Below are positions 1 through 7,218 of a stretch of 8,875 nucleotides of DNA, one piece after another. The notes below the pieces were generated by a model. It was not told the DNA's origin. It ran no database searches and saw only the letters and a program-made list of their open reading frames with translations. Origin of the DNA: Comamonadaceae bacterium (GTDB lineage Bacteria > Pseudomonadota > Gammaproteobacteria > Burkholderiales > Burkholderiaceae_C); contig CANGZG010000099.1 of assembly GCA_947458415.1 (NCBI GenBank), positions 1-8,875 of the forward strand, in the 5' to 3' direction. A program made the translations under genes and the position numbers. Every line of letters begins with the position of its first letter. The first letter of the stretch is position 1.

Positions 1-1547
1 ATCACCGGCATCAACATGTCCATCAGCACCCTGTCAAACGGCTCATGCTGGAGGATGTCCAATGCCTCTTGGCCGTTGCCCGCTTGCACCAACACCGCGT
101 TGGGCCAATGCGACTTGACCACCTGACACGCCAGCAAGCGGTTGACCGAACTGTCGTCCACCACCAAAAAACGCACCGGGAAGGATTGCAACCGGGTCAT
201 GCCCAGTTCGGTCTGCGACACCGAGGCCGGCACGCTCGCCACCACCAACGGCAAGCGCACCCAAAAACGTGACCCTTGCCCTGGCGTGCTGTGGACACCG
301 ATCTCACCGCCCAACAATTGCACCAATTGGCGACTGATGGACAAGCCCAAACCATTGCCACCGTAGACGCTGGCCGTGGCCACGCTGGCTTGCTCAAAAG
401 GTTCGAAGATGTGTGGCAGCCGCTCTGGCGCAATGCCAATGCCCGTGTCGCTGACCCTGAACCACAGTTGGTCTGCGTCGCGTGAGACTTGCAACACCAC
501 CGAGCCTTGGTGCGTGAATTTGATGGCGTTGCCCAGCAGGTTCACCAGCACTTGCATCAAACGGTGCCGATCGCTGACCACCCAATGTGGCAAGTCGTCA
601 GCGGCTTGCAAGGTGTATTCCAAGGGCATGCTGTTGACACGCTGCAAAAACAGGTTGAATGCGGCGCGCACCGTGCCCATCAATTCAAACGGTGCGGGTT
701 GCACTTTCAATTGCCCGCGTTGCAACAAGGAGAAGTCGAGCACATCGTTGATCACGGTCAGCAAATGGTCGCTGGACTGTTTCACCAAATCCGCCAGTTC
801 AAGCGCGCGCGGCAATTGCCGCACGTCTTGGCGCAGCAAATCGCTGAACCCGATGATGGCGTTCATGGGTGTGCGCAATTCGTGGCTGAGCAAAGCGATG
901 AAGTTGTCTTTGATGGTTTGCGCGCGCAACAGCCGCGAGCGTGTTTGCAGCAAATTGGCTTGGCGCTTTTCGCTGACATGGCGCACACGCAAGTACAAGC
1001 GTTGGTAAATCAAGGGCAGCGCCAACAAAAACACGCTGATGGCGACATCGCTCCAGGCATTCATGTGCAGCAATTGCGGTGTGGCGACATACACCGGCGG
1101 TGACCAACCCAACCACGTGCCCAGCGCCATGCCTGACAAACCCAACACGCAAATGCAAAGCCAGAACACGCCTTGCGCCCAACCCAGCAAAAACAAAGGC
1201 ACCATTGGCAGAACCACCACCCATTTGAGGACGTTGGCAAAAATGCCGCCGCTCCACACGGCTTCGCGCAGCAAATGGAACAAACCATAGGCCAGTCCGA
1301 TGTGAATCACCCAGCGCAAGGGCAAACCCAAGTTGTACAACCACATCAAGGACAAAATCACCACGCTCAAAATAGCGGCTTGCAACTGCACTTGCGGGTC
1401 GGGCGACAAGCTGCCCAACACATAACTCATCAGCGCCAAAAACAAGGTGAACAACACGTAAAACTGCGATTGCGGCGTCAACCATTGGGCGGGCAGGCGC
1501 TGTTTGAACCGCGCCAGCAGCAAACGCCAAGCGCGTGAATCAGGCAT
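1..1547 (-). CDS. Membrane-bound hybrid histidine kinase, 3'-partial (second of a tandem pair)
   Basis: The frame stays open for 515 codons from ATG at 1547 to the window edge; the end of the receiver domain and the stop lie outside. Residues about 29-186 hold five or six hydrophobic helices, followed by a short helical linker. The phospho-acceptor His222 sits in SHELRTPMNAIIGFSD. The ATPase domain shows the N box (NLLGNAIKFT, Asn340), G1 (DTGIGI, from Asp367), an F box (IFEPFEQA) and G2 (GGNGLGLSI, from 396). A receiver domain begins at VVDDSSVNR (Asp464-Asp465), and its likely phosphorylated residue is Asp510 in LMDMLMP, just before the edge. No HAMP or PAS domain is evident. By family, it would autophosphorylate at an inner-membrane sensor and pass phosphate to its own receiver, then to an unseen Hpt domain. 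The start is supported by AAGGGG six bases upstream (1554-1559). The start overlaps the 3' end of the upstream kinase gene by 8 nt, suggesting coupled translation. The signal it senses is unknown. Confidence 0.92.
   Translation of the reverse strand, partial: MPDSRAWRLLLARFKQRLPAQWLTPQSQFYVLFTLFLALMSYVLGSLSPDPQVQLQAAILSVVILSLMWLYNLGLPLRWVIHIGLAYGLFHLLREAVWSGGIFANVLKWVVVLPMVPLFLLGWAQGVFWLCICVLGLSGMALGTWLGWSPPVYVATPQLLHMNAWSDVAISVFLLALPLIYQRLYLRVRHVSEKRQANLLQTRSRLLRAQTIKDNFIALLSHELRTPMNAIIGFSDLLRQDVRQLPRALELADLVKQSSDHLLTVINDVLDFSLLQRGQLKVQPAPFELMGTVRAAFNLFLQRVNSMPLEYTLQAADDLPHWVVSDRHRLMQVLVNLLGNAIKFTHQGSVVLQVSRDADQLWFRVSDTGIGIAPERLPHIFEPFEQASVATASVYGGNGLGLSISRQLVQLLGGEIGVHSTPGQGSRFWVRLPLVVASVPASVSQTELGMTRLQSFPVRFLVVDDSSVNRLLACQVVKSHWPNAVLVQAGNGQEALDILQHEPFDRVLMDMLMPV
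856..889 (-). repeat. Direct repeat copy 1 (H-box of second kinase)
   Basis: These 34 bases match 2600-2633 with a single mismatch, in the same orientation. They encode the phospho-histidine motif of the downstream kinase, so the repeat comes from gene duplication rather than from a mobile element. Confidence 0.85.
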
Positions 1548-3285
1548 CGGTGGCCCCTTGACGCATGAGTTGCGCTTGCACACCGCGCTGCAGTTGATCG
1601 CGGCCCAAGGGTTTGAGCAGCACATCGTTCATGCCGGCTTGCAAACACGCGGCATGGTCTTGCGGGTGGCTGCTGGCGGTCAACCCGATCACGGCCAAGC
1701 CACTCAGCGGTGCAGCAGACTGTCGGATCGCGCGGGTGGTTTGCAAGCCATCCATGTTTGGCATGACCAAATCCATCAACACCACATCCGCCGTGTGCGT
1801 TTGCAGCCATTGCAAACACGCCTCGCCGCTGGTGACACTGTGCAGCCGTGCCGTTGGCCAAAGTTGCTGGCACATCAGTTCAGCCACTTTCAAGTTGACC
1901 GGGTTGTCATCCACCAACAACAGGGAAAAGTGCGGGTCAGCCGTGGCCTGCGCGCCGGTCAGGCCCATGGGCGCCGGTGCGTCACAGGCACGCAAGGGAA
2001 TGCGAAACCAAAACCGCGAGCCGACGTTGGCTTGGCTGTGCAAACCGATGTCGCCGTCAAACAATTGCACCAAGCCTTTGCAAATCGCCAACCCCAAGCC
2101 CGTGCCGCCAAACCGGGTGTGGGTTTGCAAATCGGCATGTTCAAACCGGTTGAAGATGAAGGTTTGCTGTGCATCGGGGATGCCCACGCCCGTGTCTTGC
2201 ACTTCAAACAGCATGTGTTCGCCGTCTTTGCGAATCGCCAAATTGACCACACCACCGGGCGTGAACTTGAACGCGTTGTCAAGCAAATGGCACAGCACTT
2301 CCTTCAAGCGCTTGGTGTCGGTCATCACCCATTCGGGCAACGCCGGATCGAGTTGTGCGTGAAACTGCACCGGGTCATGGGTTTGGCGGGCATAGGTTTG
2401 CGTGCATTCAGCAAACGCATCGGCCAAGCGGGTTGGTGCCGGTTGAAGTTGCAAGCGTCCCGCTTGGATTTGGGTGAAATCCAAAATTTGGTTGACCAAC
2501 TTCAACAAATGTTCAGTGGATTCGCGCACCAAGTCCACGGTTTGCAGCGAATGGCCTGCGGTTTGCAACTCGGCGCGTATGACATCGTTGAAACCAAGAA
2601 TGGCGTTCATCGGTGTGCGCAATTCGTGGCTGACCGAGGCCAGAAACTGGTCTTTGTACGTCTCGGCTTGCAACAAGGCGGCGCGGTTGGCGCTGAGTTC
2701 CTTGTTGCGGCGCGTGATTTCGTTCAACTGGTGGTTGTAGATGCGTTGGTAAACCAACAGCCCGCCAAGCAAACTGATGGCCGTGAACACATGGTTGCCG
2801 AGCGACCACCACACATGGCGCGTGCCGTACACATAGCTCACTGGCAACCAGCCGTGTTCGGTGAGAGGCACCAGCGCCAACAACGTGAGTTGCACCAGCA
2901 CAATCCAGCGCAAGGACTCGCGCCAACCCAGCAAATAGATGGCGGGCACCGGCAGGATCATCATCCACATCGTGCTGGAAGAAAACAGCCCGCCGGTGAC
3001 CCAGATGCTGTAGAGCAGCAAGGCATAGGTTTGTGCGATGAGCAAATGCGTGGTGCGCTGCAAGGTCCACTTGAAAAGCACATGCGCCACACCGGTCAAA
3101 CAGACGCTGGCCAATGCCAGCCACAACGCATTTTCAAAGGCAAACGGCTGCGACAGCAGCAGGAACAGCACCAGGTTGGCCAAGACAATGCCCATGAACA
3201 GGGCGAACATCACCGGCTGCTCGAGCAAACTGTCAGCTGGCAACCCGCGGTATCGGTCCAGCAGCCGGTGAATCTGAGCCAGCAT
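1540..3285 (-). CDS. Membrane-bound hybrid histidine kinase, complete (first of a tandem pair)
   Basis: This 581-residue protein has about six hydrophobic helices at residues 24-182, with a TGGLF...W...LP...LLGW motif at 97-121. A short, probably helical linker follows. The phospho-acceptor is His220 in SHELRTPMNAILGF. The ATPase domain has Asn337 (LLDNAFKFT), G1 DTGVGI from Asp364, and G2 GGTGLGL from 393. A complete C-terminal receiver has the acidic pair Asp459-Asp460, phospho-acceptor Asp505 (LMDLVMPNMDG), Thr536 and Lys558 (LLKPLG). The order is therefore membrane sensor, DHp, CA, receiver, without HAMP, PAS or Hpt. All residues needed for kinase and receiver chemistry are present. ATG at 3285 lies 12 nt after the glutathione peroxidase stop with no good Shine-Dalgarno, so translation probably depends on the upstream gene. 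It ends 8 nt inside the next, paralogous kinase. The downstream partner cannot be named, because no DNA-binding regulator or separate Hpt protein is visible in the window. Confidence 0.96.
   Translation of the reverse strand: MLAQIHRLLDRYRGLPADSLLEQPVMFALFMGIVLANLVLFLLLSQPFAFENALWLALASVCLTGVAHVLFKWTLQRTTHLLIAQTYALLLYSIWVTGGLFSSSTMWMMILPVPAIYLLGWRESLRWIVLVQLTLLALVPLTEHGWLPVSYVYGTRHVWWSLGNHVFTAISLLGGLLVYQRIYNHQLNEITRRNKELSANRAALLQAETYKDQFLASVSHELRTPMNAILGFNDVIRAELQTAGHSLQTVDLVRESTEHLLKLVNQILDFTQIQAGRLQLQPAPTRLADAFAECTQTYARQTHDPVQFHAQLDPALPEWVMTDTKRLKEVLCHLLDNAFKFTPGGVVNLAIRKDGEHMLFEVQDTGVGIPDAQQTFIFNRFEHADLQTHTRFGGTGLGLAICKGLVQLFDGDIGLHSQANVGSRFWFRIPLRACDAPAPMGLTGAQATADPHFSLLLVDDNPVNLKVAELMCQQLWPTARLHSVTSGEACLQWLQTHTADVVLMDLVMPNMDGLQTTRAIRQSAAPLSGLAVIGLTASSHPQDHAACLQAGMNDVLLKPLGRDQLQRGVQAQLMRQGATDA
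1554..1559 (-). promoter_or_regulatory. Ribosome binding site of the second kinase
   Basis: AAGGGG on the minus strand ends six bases before the ATG at 1547. It lies inside the last codons of the upstream kinase and supports the 8-nt overlapping start. Confidence 0.5.
2600..2633 (-). repeat. Direct repeat copy 2 (H-box of first kinase)
   Basis: This is the partner of 856-889, with 33 of 34 bases identical and 1744 bp between the copies. Even synonymous positions agree, including a shared ACA threonine codon. Confidence 0.85.
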
Positions 3286-3297
3286 GGCTGTGGAGAA

Positions 3298-3792
3298 TTA
3301 CGTTGCGGCCAAGGCTTGTTCGATGTCAGCGACCAGCGAGGCAGGCTTGTCCACCGAGCCGTAGCGTTTGACACTCACGCCATCGCGTGCAACCAAAAAC
3401 TTGGTGAAGTTCCATTTGATGCCCTCGCTGCCCAGCACGCCAGGCGCTTGCGCCTTGAGCCATTGAAACAGCGGGTGGGCCGTGTCGCCGTTGACATGGA
3501 TTTTTTCCATCATGCCAAAAGTCACGCCGTAGTTCTTTTGGCAAAACGCGCCGATCTCGGTGTGATTGCCGGGGTCTTGTGCCCCAAATTGGTTGCAAGG
3601 GAAACCCAACACCACCAGTCCCCGTTCGGCATAGGCGTCATGCAGTTGCTGCAAGCCGCCGAATTGCGGTGTGAAGCCGCAGGCGCTGGCGGTGTTGACG
3701 ATCAACAGCACCTTGCCTCGGCAATCGGCGAGGCGCATGGGTGTGCCGTCAATGCGGACGGCTTCAAAATCGCAGACAGTGGCAGCGTTCAT
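3298..3792 (-). CDS. Glutathione peroxidase family protein (thiol peroxidase, BtuE/Gpx type)
   Basis: This 164-residue protein has the usual length of bacterial Gpx enzymes. The peroxidatic Cys38 lies in NTASACGFTPQF, where animal enzymes may carry selenocysteine. Gln68 lies in FPCNQFGAQDPG, and Trp127-Asn128 in KWNFTKFLV, so the catalytic tetrad is complete. Cys84 in AFCQKNYGVTF sits where the resolving cysteine of thioredoxin-dependent Gpx proteins is found. Reduction by thioredoxin is therefore at least as likely as by glutathione. No signal peptide is seen, so it should be cytoplasmic and reduce H2O2 and organic or lipid hydroperoxides. The start at 3792 overlaps the EamA-transporter stop as ATGA and has AGGAG five bases upstream (3798-3802). 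An in-frame extension to 4248 would read through the transporter gene in another frame and is rejected. The next gene downstream is a hybrid histidine kinase 12 nt away. A link to membrane lipid peroxide repair, given lplT in the same gene string, is inference. Confidence 0.95.
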   Translation of the reverse strand: MNAATVCDFEAVRIDGTPMRLADCRGKVLLIVNTASACGFTPQFGGLQQLHDAYAERGLVVLGFPCNQFGAQDPGNHTEIGAFCQKNYGVTFGMMEKIHVNGDTAHPLFQWLKAQAPGVLGSEGIKWNFTKFLVARDGVSVKRYGSVDKPASLVADIEQALAAT

Positions 3793-4673
3793 GGGGGCTC
3801 CTTGGGTTGATGCTGGATTGTCGCCAAGACCGCGGCAAACACAATCAGCAAACCCCCGATCAGCTTTCGGGTACTCAGTTCTGACACCCCCAAGGCCACC
3901 GAAGATGCGGTGGCGAACAATATTTCCGACAACATGACCAATGACGTGGTGTTGGCACTCAAGCGCGCCGCACCGTATTGCAAACTCAGATTGGAAAACA
4001 GCAAGCACAGGGCCAAGCCCAAGGCATAAGGCCACCAGCCGGTGTCGGCGGGCGGCCAGCCCACATGACCCGTTGGCAGCAACGCCAACGCCGCGCCTGC
4101 CGTGATGAACATGCCGCCCCCAAACATGGCGCCCATGCGAACACTCTCGGGCAAATCGGCCAACTTGCGCAACATGGCGTTGTTCAGCGCAAAACTGGCA
4201 CCGCCGAGCAAGGCCAAATAATCGGCGGCGCTGCTCGGCACCGGCCACGGCGTGTCAGGCGTTTTGAGCACCAGCGCCACGCCCACCAATGCCAGCAGCA
4301 AACGCAGCATCGACCTGCGCGTGGGACGTTCGCCCAACAACCACCATGCAAACAACACCGACCAAGCCGGCATGGTGTAGAACAACAGCACCACCCGCAC
4401 CACATCGCCCATGGTGACGGCCCAGTTAAAGCCCAAATTGGTCAGGCCTGAACCGATGAACAGCCACCAGAGCTGCGGGTGTGAACGAAGATGGCGAAAC
4501 CACTGCGGCTGCCATGCGCTGATGATGGCGAATGACAAGCCGTACATCAGTGCAGTGGCCCACAGCGGGTGCAAGCCGCGAGCCGACATCTCGCGAAACG
4601 GCCACCAGCTCAGTCCAAACACCAAGGCGTTGGCGAGCAAGCCCAGCACCGGGCCCCAGACAGTCAGCGGCAT
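3789..4673 (-). CDS. EamA/DMT-superfamily transporter
   Basis: This 294-residue inner-membrane protein shows about ten hydrophobic helices arranged as two EamA repeats. The first repeat closes with the characteristic Pro...GE pattern (MPAWSVLFAWWLLGERPTRR, 101-120). The second spans about 150-285, with the matching LVMLSEILFATASSVALG segment near 245-262. Length and layout match the ten-helix drug/metabolite transporter family, which exports amino acids, nucleobases, other metabolites or drugs. The substrate cannot be told from sequence. ATG at 4673 follows the lplT stop by three bases. No strong Shine-Dalgarno is close to it, so reading probably relies on coupling to lplT. Its own stop overlaps the peroxidase start as ATGA. 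Family call is firm; the role in this operon is open. Confidence 0.92.
   Translation of the reverse strand: MPLTVWGPVLGLLANALVFGLSWWPFREMSARGLHPLWATALMYGLSFAIISAWQPQWFRHLRSHPQLWWLFIGSGLTNLGFNWAVTMGDVVRVVLLFYTMPAWSVLFAWWLLGERPTRRSMLRLLLALVGVALVLKTPDTPWPVPSSAADYLALLGGASFALNNAMLRKLADLPESVRMGAMFGGGMFITAGAALALLPTGHVGWPPADTGWWPYALGLALCLLFSNLSLQYGAARLSANTTSLVMLSEILFATASSVALGVSELSTRKLIGGLLIVFAAVLATIQHQPKEPP
3798..3802 (-). promoter_or_regulatory. Ribosome binding site of the glutathione peroxidase gene
   Basis: Minus-strand AGGAG lies five bases before the ATG at 3792. It fixes the short 164-codon start instead of the longer in-frame extension. Confidence 0.75.
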
Positions 4674-4676
4674 GGG

Positions 4677-5981
4677 TCAGTGCCCAGGGTCCTGACGGGC
4701 AATGTCCATCAGGCGTTGCACGTCGGCGCTGTGGTGACGGCAGTTGTGCGCGTGCCAGCGTTGAATCAACCACATGTTGCCCGCCACAAACAAGCCGAAA
4801 CAAACGATGGCGGCGAATGCACTCATGCCCAGGCCGGTGGCCAGCGCGTACAAACCACCGAGCGCCAAAATGCAGGCCTGTTCATTGAAATTTTGCACGG
4901 CGATAGAGCGGCCTGCGCCCATCAGGTTGTGGCCACGGTGCTGCAACAACGCGTTCATGGGCACCACCAAAAACCCGCCCAAGCCACCCAGCAAAATGAA
5001 AAACGGAGCGGCCAACCAGACGTTGTTGATGAAGTTCATCACCAACATCAGCAGGCCCATGGCAATGCCCAAGCCCATCAACCGTGGCGCATCGACCAGC
5101 TTCATGCGCACAGAGGCGATCACCGCGCCCACCGCCGTGCCGATGGCCACCACCCCGACCAGCGAAGACGCTTGCGTGGTGGAGTAGCCCAACGCCACCG
5201 AACTCCAGGCCAGCACGATGTAGCGCAGGTTGCCACTGGCCCCCCAAAACAAGGTGGTGGTGGCCAGCGAAATCTGACCAAGCTTGTCACGCCACAACAG
5301 CATGTTGCAACGCCAGAAATCCGGGACCAATGCCAACAAATTGCGCAACAAGCTTTGTGATGTCTCGCTGCGCAAGGGCACCATCGCCACACCAGTTTGA
5401 GGAATGCGTGTGTTGAACCAAGCGGCCAAACCGTAGAGCAACACGATCATGCTGATGGCGGCTTCAGGCGGTGTGTCTATGCCGGTGTCAATCAGCGGCA
5501 GGTCCCAACCGAGCAGGAACGAGGCGACCACCGGACCGACCAACTGGCCACCGATCAATACGCCCAAAATGATGGAGCCGATGGTGAGGCCTTCGATCCA
5601 GCCATTGGCCTTGACCAACAACGATGGCGGCAACAACTCGGTGAGGATGCCGTATTTCGCGGGCGAGTACGCGGCCGCACCCAAACCCACGATCGCATAA
5701 GACAACAGCGGATGCGAACCGAACAGCATCATGAGGCAACCCAACACCTTGATGCCGTTGCTGATGAACATGACCTCGCCTTTGGGCCGCGAGTCGGCAA
5801 ACGCGCCGACAAACGGCGCGAGCACCACATAAAACAAGGCAAACATCGGGACCAATGCCGCACGTTGCCATTCAGCGCCGCCGCCAGCTTTGATCATTTC
5901 AACCGCTGCCACAAACAACGCGTTGTCAGCCAGTGAGCTGAAAAATTGCGCCGCCATGATGGTGTAAAAACCGCGTTTCAT
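4677..5981 (-). CDS. lplT: Lysophospholipid transporter LplT (MFS)
   Basis: LplT flips lysophospholipids, chiefly lyso-phosphatidylethanolamine, to the inner face of the inner membrane, where an acyltransferase (Aas in E. coli) re-acylates them. The 434-residue protein opens with a helix carrying MAAQFFSSLADNAL (9-22). It has an MFS motif-A loop (GAFADSRPKG, 59-68) and the LplT-typical YSPAKYGILTELLP (105-118). Further typical blocks are LWRDKLGQISLATTTLFWG (229-247) and the VPMNALLQHRGHN/GRSIAVQNFNEQ region (340-368). It is somewhat longer than the E. coli protein (about 400 residues), partly through a polar C-terminal tail. No acyltransferase domain is fused to it and none is nearby. It is the first gene of the leftward operon and is divergent from alr, an arrangement I recall from betaproteobacteria. 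ATG at 5981 fits the family N-terminus; the Shine-Dalgarno is weak. Confidence 0.93.
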   Translation of the reverse strand: MKRGFYTIMAAQFFSSLADNALFVAAVEMIKAGGGAEWQRAALVPMFALFYVVLAPFVGAFADSRPKGEVMFISNGIKVLGCLMMLFGSHPLLSYAIVGLGAAAYSPAKYGILTELLPPSLLVKANGWIEGLTIGSIILGVLIGGQLVGPVVASFLLGWDLPLIDTGIDTPPEAAISMIVLLYGLAAWFNTRIPQTGVAMVPLRSETSQSLLRNLLALVPDFWRCNMLLWRDKLGQISLATTTLFWGASGNLRYIVLAWSSVALGYSTTQASSLVGVVAIGTAVGAVIASVRMKLVDAPRLMGLGIAMGLLMLVMNFINNVWLAAPFFILLGGLGGFLVVPMNALLQHRGHNLMGAGRSIAVQNFNEQACILALGGLYALATGLGMSAFAAIVCFGLFVAGNMWLIQRWHAHNCRHHSADVQRLMDIARQDPGH

Positions 5982-6111
5982 AAATGGTGTGGCCTGGTGA
6001 GTGTGCGGCGTTAAAGAGTCAGGTATTCGTTAATTGTCAAGAGACAGGCCTCAGAGCGCGTCGGTTATATCACGCCATATGCATGCCTTCGGCCCCTGCG
6101 ACAATCCACCC
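5982..6111. other. Divergent intergenic region between lplT and alr
   Basis: This 130-bp stretch is the only real gap between genes and must hold promoters for both directions. It is more AT-rich in its middle (about 6010-6045) than the surrounding genes. A perfect minus-strand TTGACA is present for lplT. Toward alr there is only a TATATC-like box at 6066-6071. A short inverted repeat (GGCCTG at 5991-5996 and CAGGCC at 6045-6050) is too small and too widely spaced to interpret. No RNA gene or clear operator is seen. Confidence 0.7.
6010..6040 (-). promoter_or_regulatory. lplT: Candidate sigma-70 promoter of the lplT operon
   Basis: On the minus strand a consensus -35 TTGACA lies at 6040-6035. 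A TTTAAC box (four of six bases matching TATAAT) lies at 6015-6010. The 19-bp spacing is longer than ideal, and alternative -10 choices at 17-18 bp match less well. Transcription would start around 6000, just upstream of the lplT ATG at 5981. The -35 is convincing; the -10 is not. Confidence 0.4.
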
Positions 6112-7218
6112 ATGCCGCGCCCGATTCATGCTGTCATCCATGCCCAAGCCTTGCGCCACAACCTTGCTCGGTTGCGCCAAGCCAGTGGTGACGCGCGGGT
6201 ATGGGCGGTGGTCAAAGCCAACGCCTATGGCCATGGCTTGGCCAGGGCATACGAGTCCCTGCGCGGCGCCGATGGGTTTGCCCTGTTGGATGTGAACGAA
6301 GCGCAAACCTTGCGCGATGTGGGCTGGCGCGGTCCATTGCTGTTGCTCGAAGGCGTGTTCGAGCAACGCGATCTGGAACTCTGCTCGCGTTTGGACCTGT
6401 GGCATGTGGTGCACCACGAAGGCCAAATTGACATGCTCAGCCGCCATAAAACGCAAGTGCCGCAACGTGTCTTTTTGAAAATGAACAGCGGCATGAACCG
6501 GCTGGGGTTTGCACCGCAGGCTTTCAAATCGGCGTGGACCCGATTGAACGCCTTGCCGCAGGTGGATGAAATTTCTTTGATGACGCATTTCGCACATGCC
6601 GATGGCGAGCCAGGTGTGGCCGCGCAGTTGGAGGTGTTCGCGCAGCACAGCAGCGACTTGCCCGGTGAGCGCAGCCTGGCCAACAGCGCGGCCTTGTTGC
6701 GTCACAGCCCGTCAGACGCCGTGACCGCCGACTGGGTGCGCCCCGGCATAGCCTTGTATGGCAGTTCACCCGACCATGGCGTGCATGACGCGGCGCATTG
6801 GCAGCTGCAACCGGCCATGAGTTTGCGCAGCCGGTTGATTTCTGTGCAGTCGCTCGCCGCAGGAGACAGCGTGGGTTACGGCGGCGCGTTTGTGGCAGAC
6901 CGCGACATGCGAGTGGGCGTGGTGGCTTGCGGTTATGCCGATGGCTACCCGCGCCATGCGCCCACCGGCACACCGGTGTTGGTGAATGGTGTGCGCACTC
7001 GCACGCTGGGCCGAGTCAGTATGGATATGTTGTGTGTCGATTTGTCTGAGTTGCCTTCGGTGGCGATAGGCGACGAAGTGACCTTGTGGGGCAGCGCTTC
7101 CACGGGTCAGGTGTTGTGTATCGACGAGGTGGCGGCGGCGGCAGGCACCGTAGGTTACGAATTGATGTGCGCGCTCGCGCATCGGGTGCCGGTCAGTGTG
7201 GTGACGGCAGAAAATTAA
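6112..7218 (+). CDS. alr: Alanine racemase
   Basis: Alanine racemase is a PLP enzyme that interconverts L- and D-alanine in the cytoplasm and supplies D-Ala for the peptidoglycan stem peptide. From the chosen ATG it is 368 residues, the normal length. The PLP lysine is Lys35 in VWAVVKANAYGHG, at the mouth of an N-terminal alpha/beta barrel. Other family blocks are MNSGMNRLGF (124-133), MTHFAHAD (157-164) and RPGIALYG (210-217). The second catalytic base is Tyr256 in DSVGYGGAF. Further conserved blocks are GYADGYPR (274-281), GRVSMDM (300-306) and GTVGYELMCAL (345-355). All catalytic positions are intact. The start at 6112 gives the usual MPRPI-type N-terminus. In-frame upstream starts exist at ATG 6079 and TTG 6034, but neither adds conserved sequence. 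None has a clear Shine-Dalgarno. It is divergent from lplT and converges on a serine hydrolase gene, sharing its stop-codon bases. Confidence 0.96.
   Translation: MPRPIHAVIHAQALRHNLARLRQASGDARVWAVVKANAYGHGLARAYESLRGADGFALLDVNEAQTLRDVGWRGPLLLLEGVFEQRDLELCSRLDLWHVVHHEGQIDMLSRHKTQVPQRVFLKMNSGMNRLGFAPQAFKSAWTRLNALPQVDEISLMTHFAHADGEPGVAAQLEVFAQHSSDLPGERSLANSAALLRHSPSDAVTADWVRPGIALYGSSPDHGVHDAAHWQLQPAMSLRSRLISVQSLAAGDSVGYGGAFVADRDMRVGVVACGYADGYPRHAPTGTPVLVNGVRTRTLGRVSMDMLCVDLSELPSVAIGDEVTLWGSASTGQVLCIDEVAAAAGTVGYELMCALAHRVPVSVVTAEN

Noticed and set aside
799..1530. A 243-codon minus-strand frame within the second kinase.
   Set aside because: It is on the same strand but the wrong frame. The frame from ATG 1547 carries all kinase motifs through the same bases.
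1504..3810. A 768-codon open frame on the plus strand, antisense to the first kinase and the peroxidase.
   Set aside because: The translation is rich in Gln, His and Arg with no domain, and it lies opposite two genes with complete catalytic motifs. Long antisense frames arise readily from the codon bias of GC-rich genes.
3298..4248. A 316-residue version of the glutathione peroxidase.
   Set aside because: The extra 152 residues are the transporter gene read in another frame; the 164-codon start has AGGAG at five bases and the normal Gpx length.
4569..5360. A 263-codon plus-strand frame opposite lplT.
   Set aside because: It is low-complexity, Gln/His/Ala-rich and lies opposite a clearly recognisable transporter.
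5991..6050. Inverted repeat GGCCTG/CAGGCC in the divergent region, as a possible operator or hairpin.
   Set aside because: There are only six paired bases with nearly 50 bases between the arms, which is expected by chance in GC-rich DNA.
6034..6111. An extended alanine racemase starting at TTG 6034.
   Set aside because: The extra residues are not family-like and the TTG overlaps the TTGACA element of the lplT promoter.
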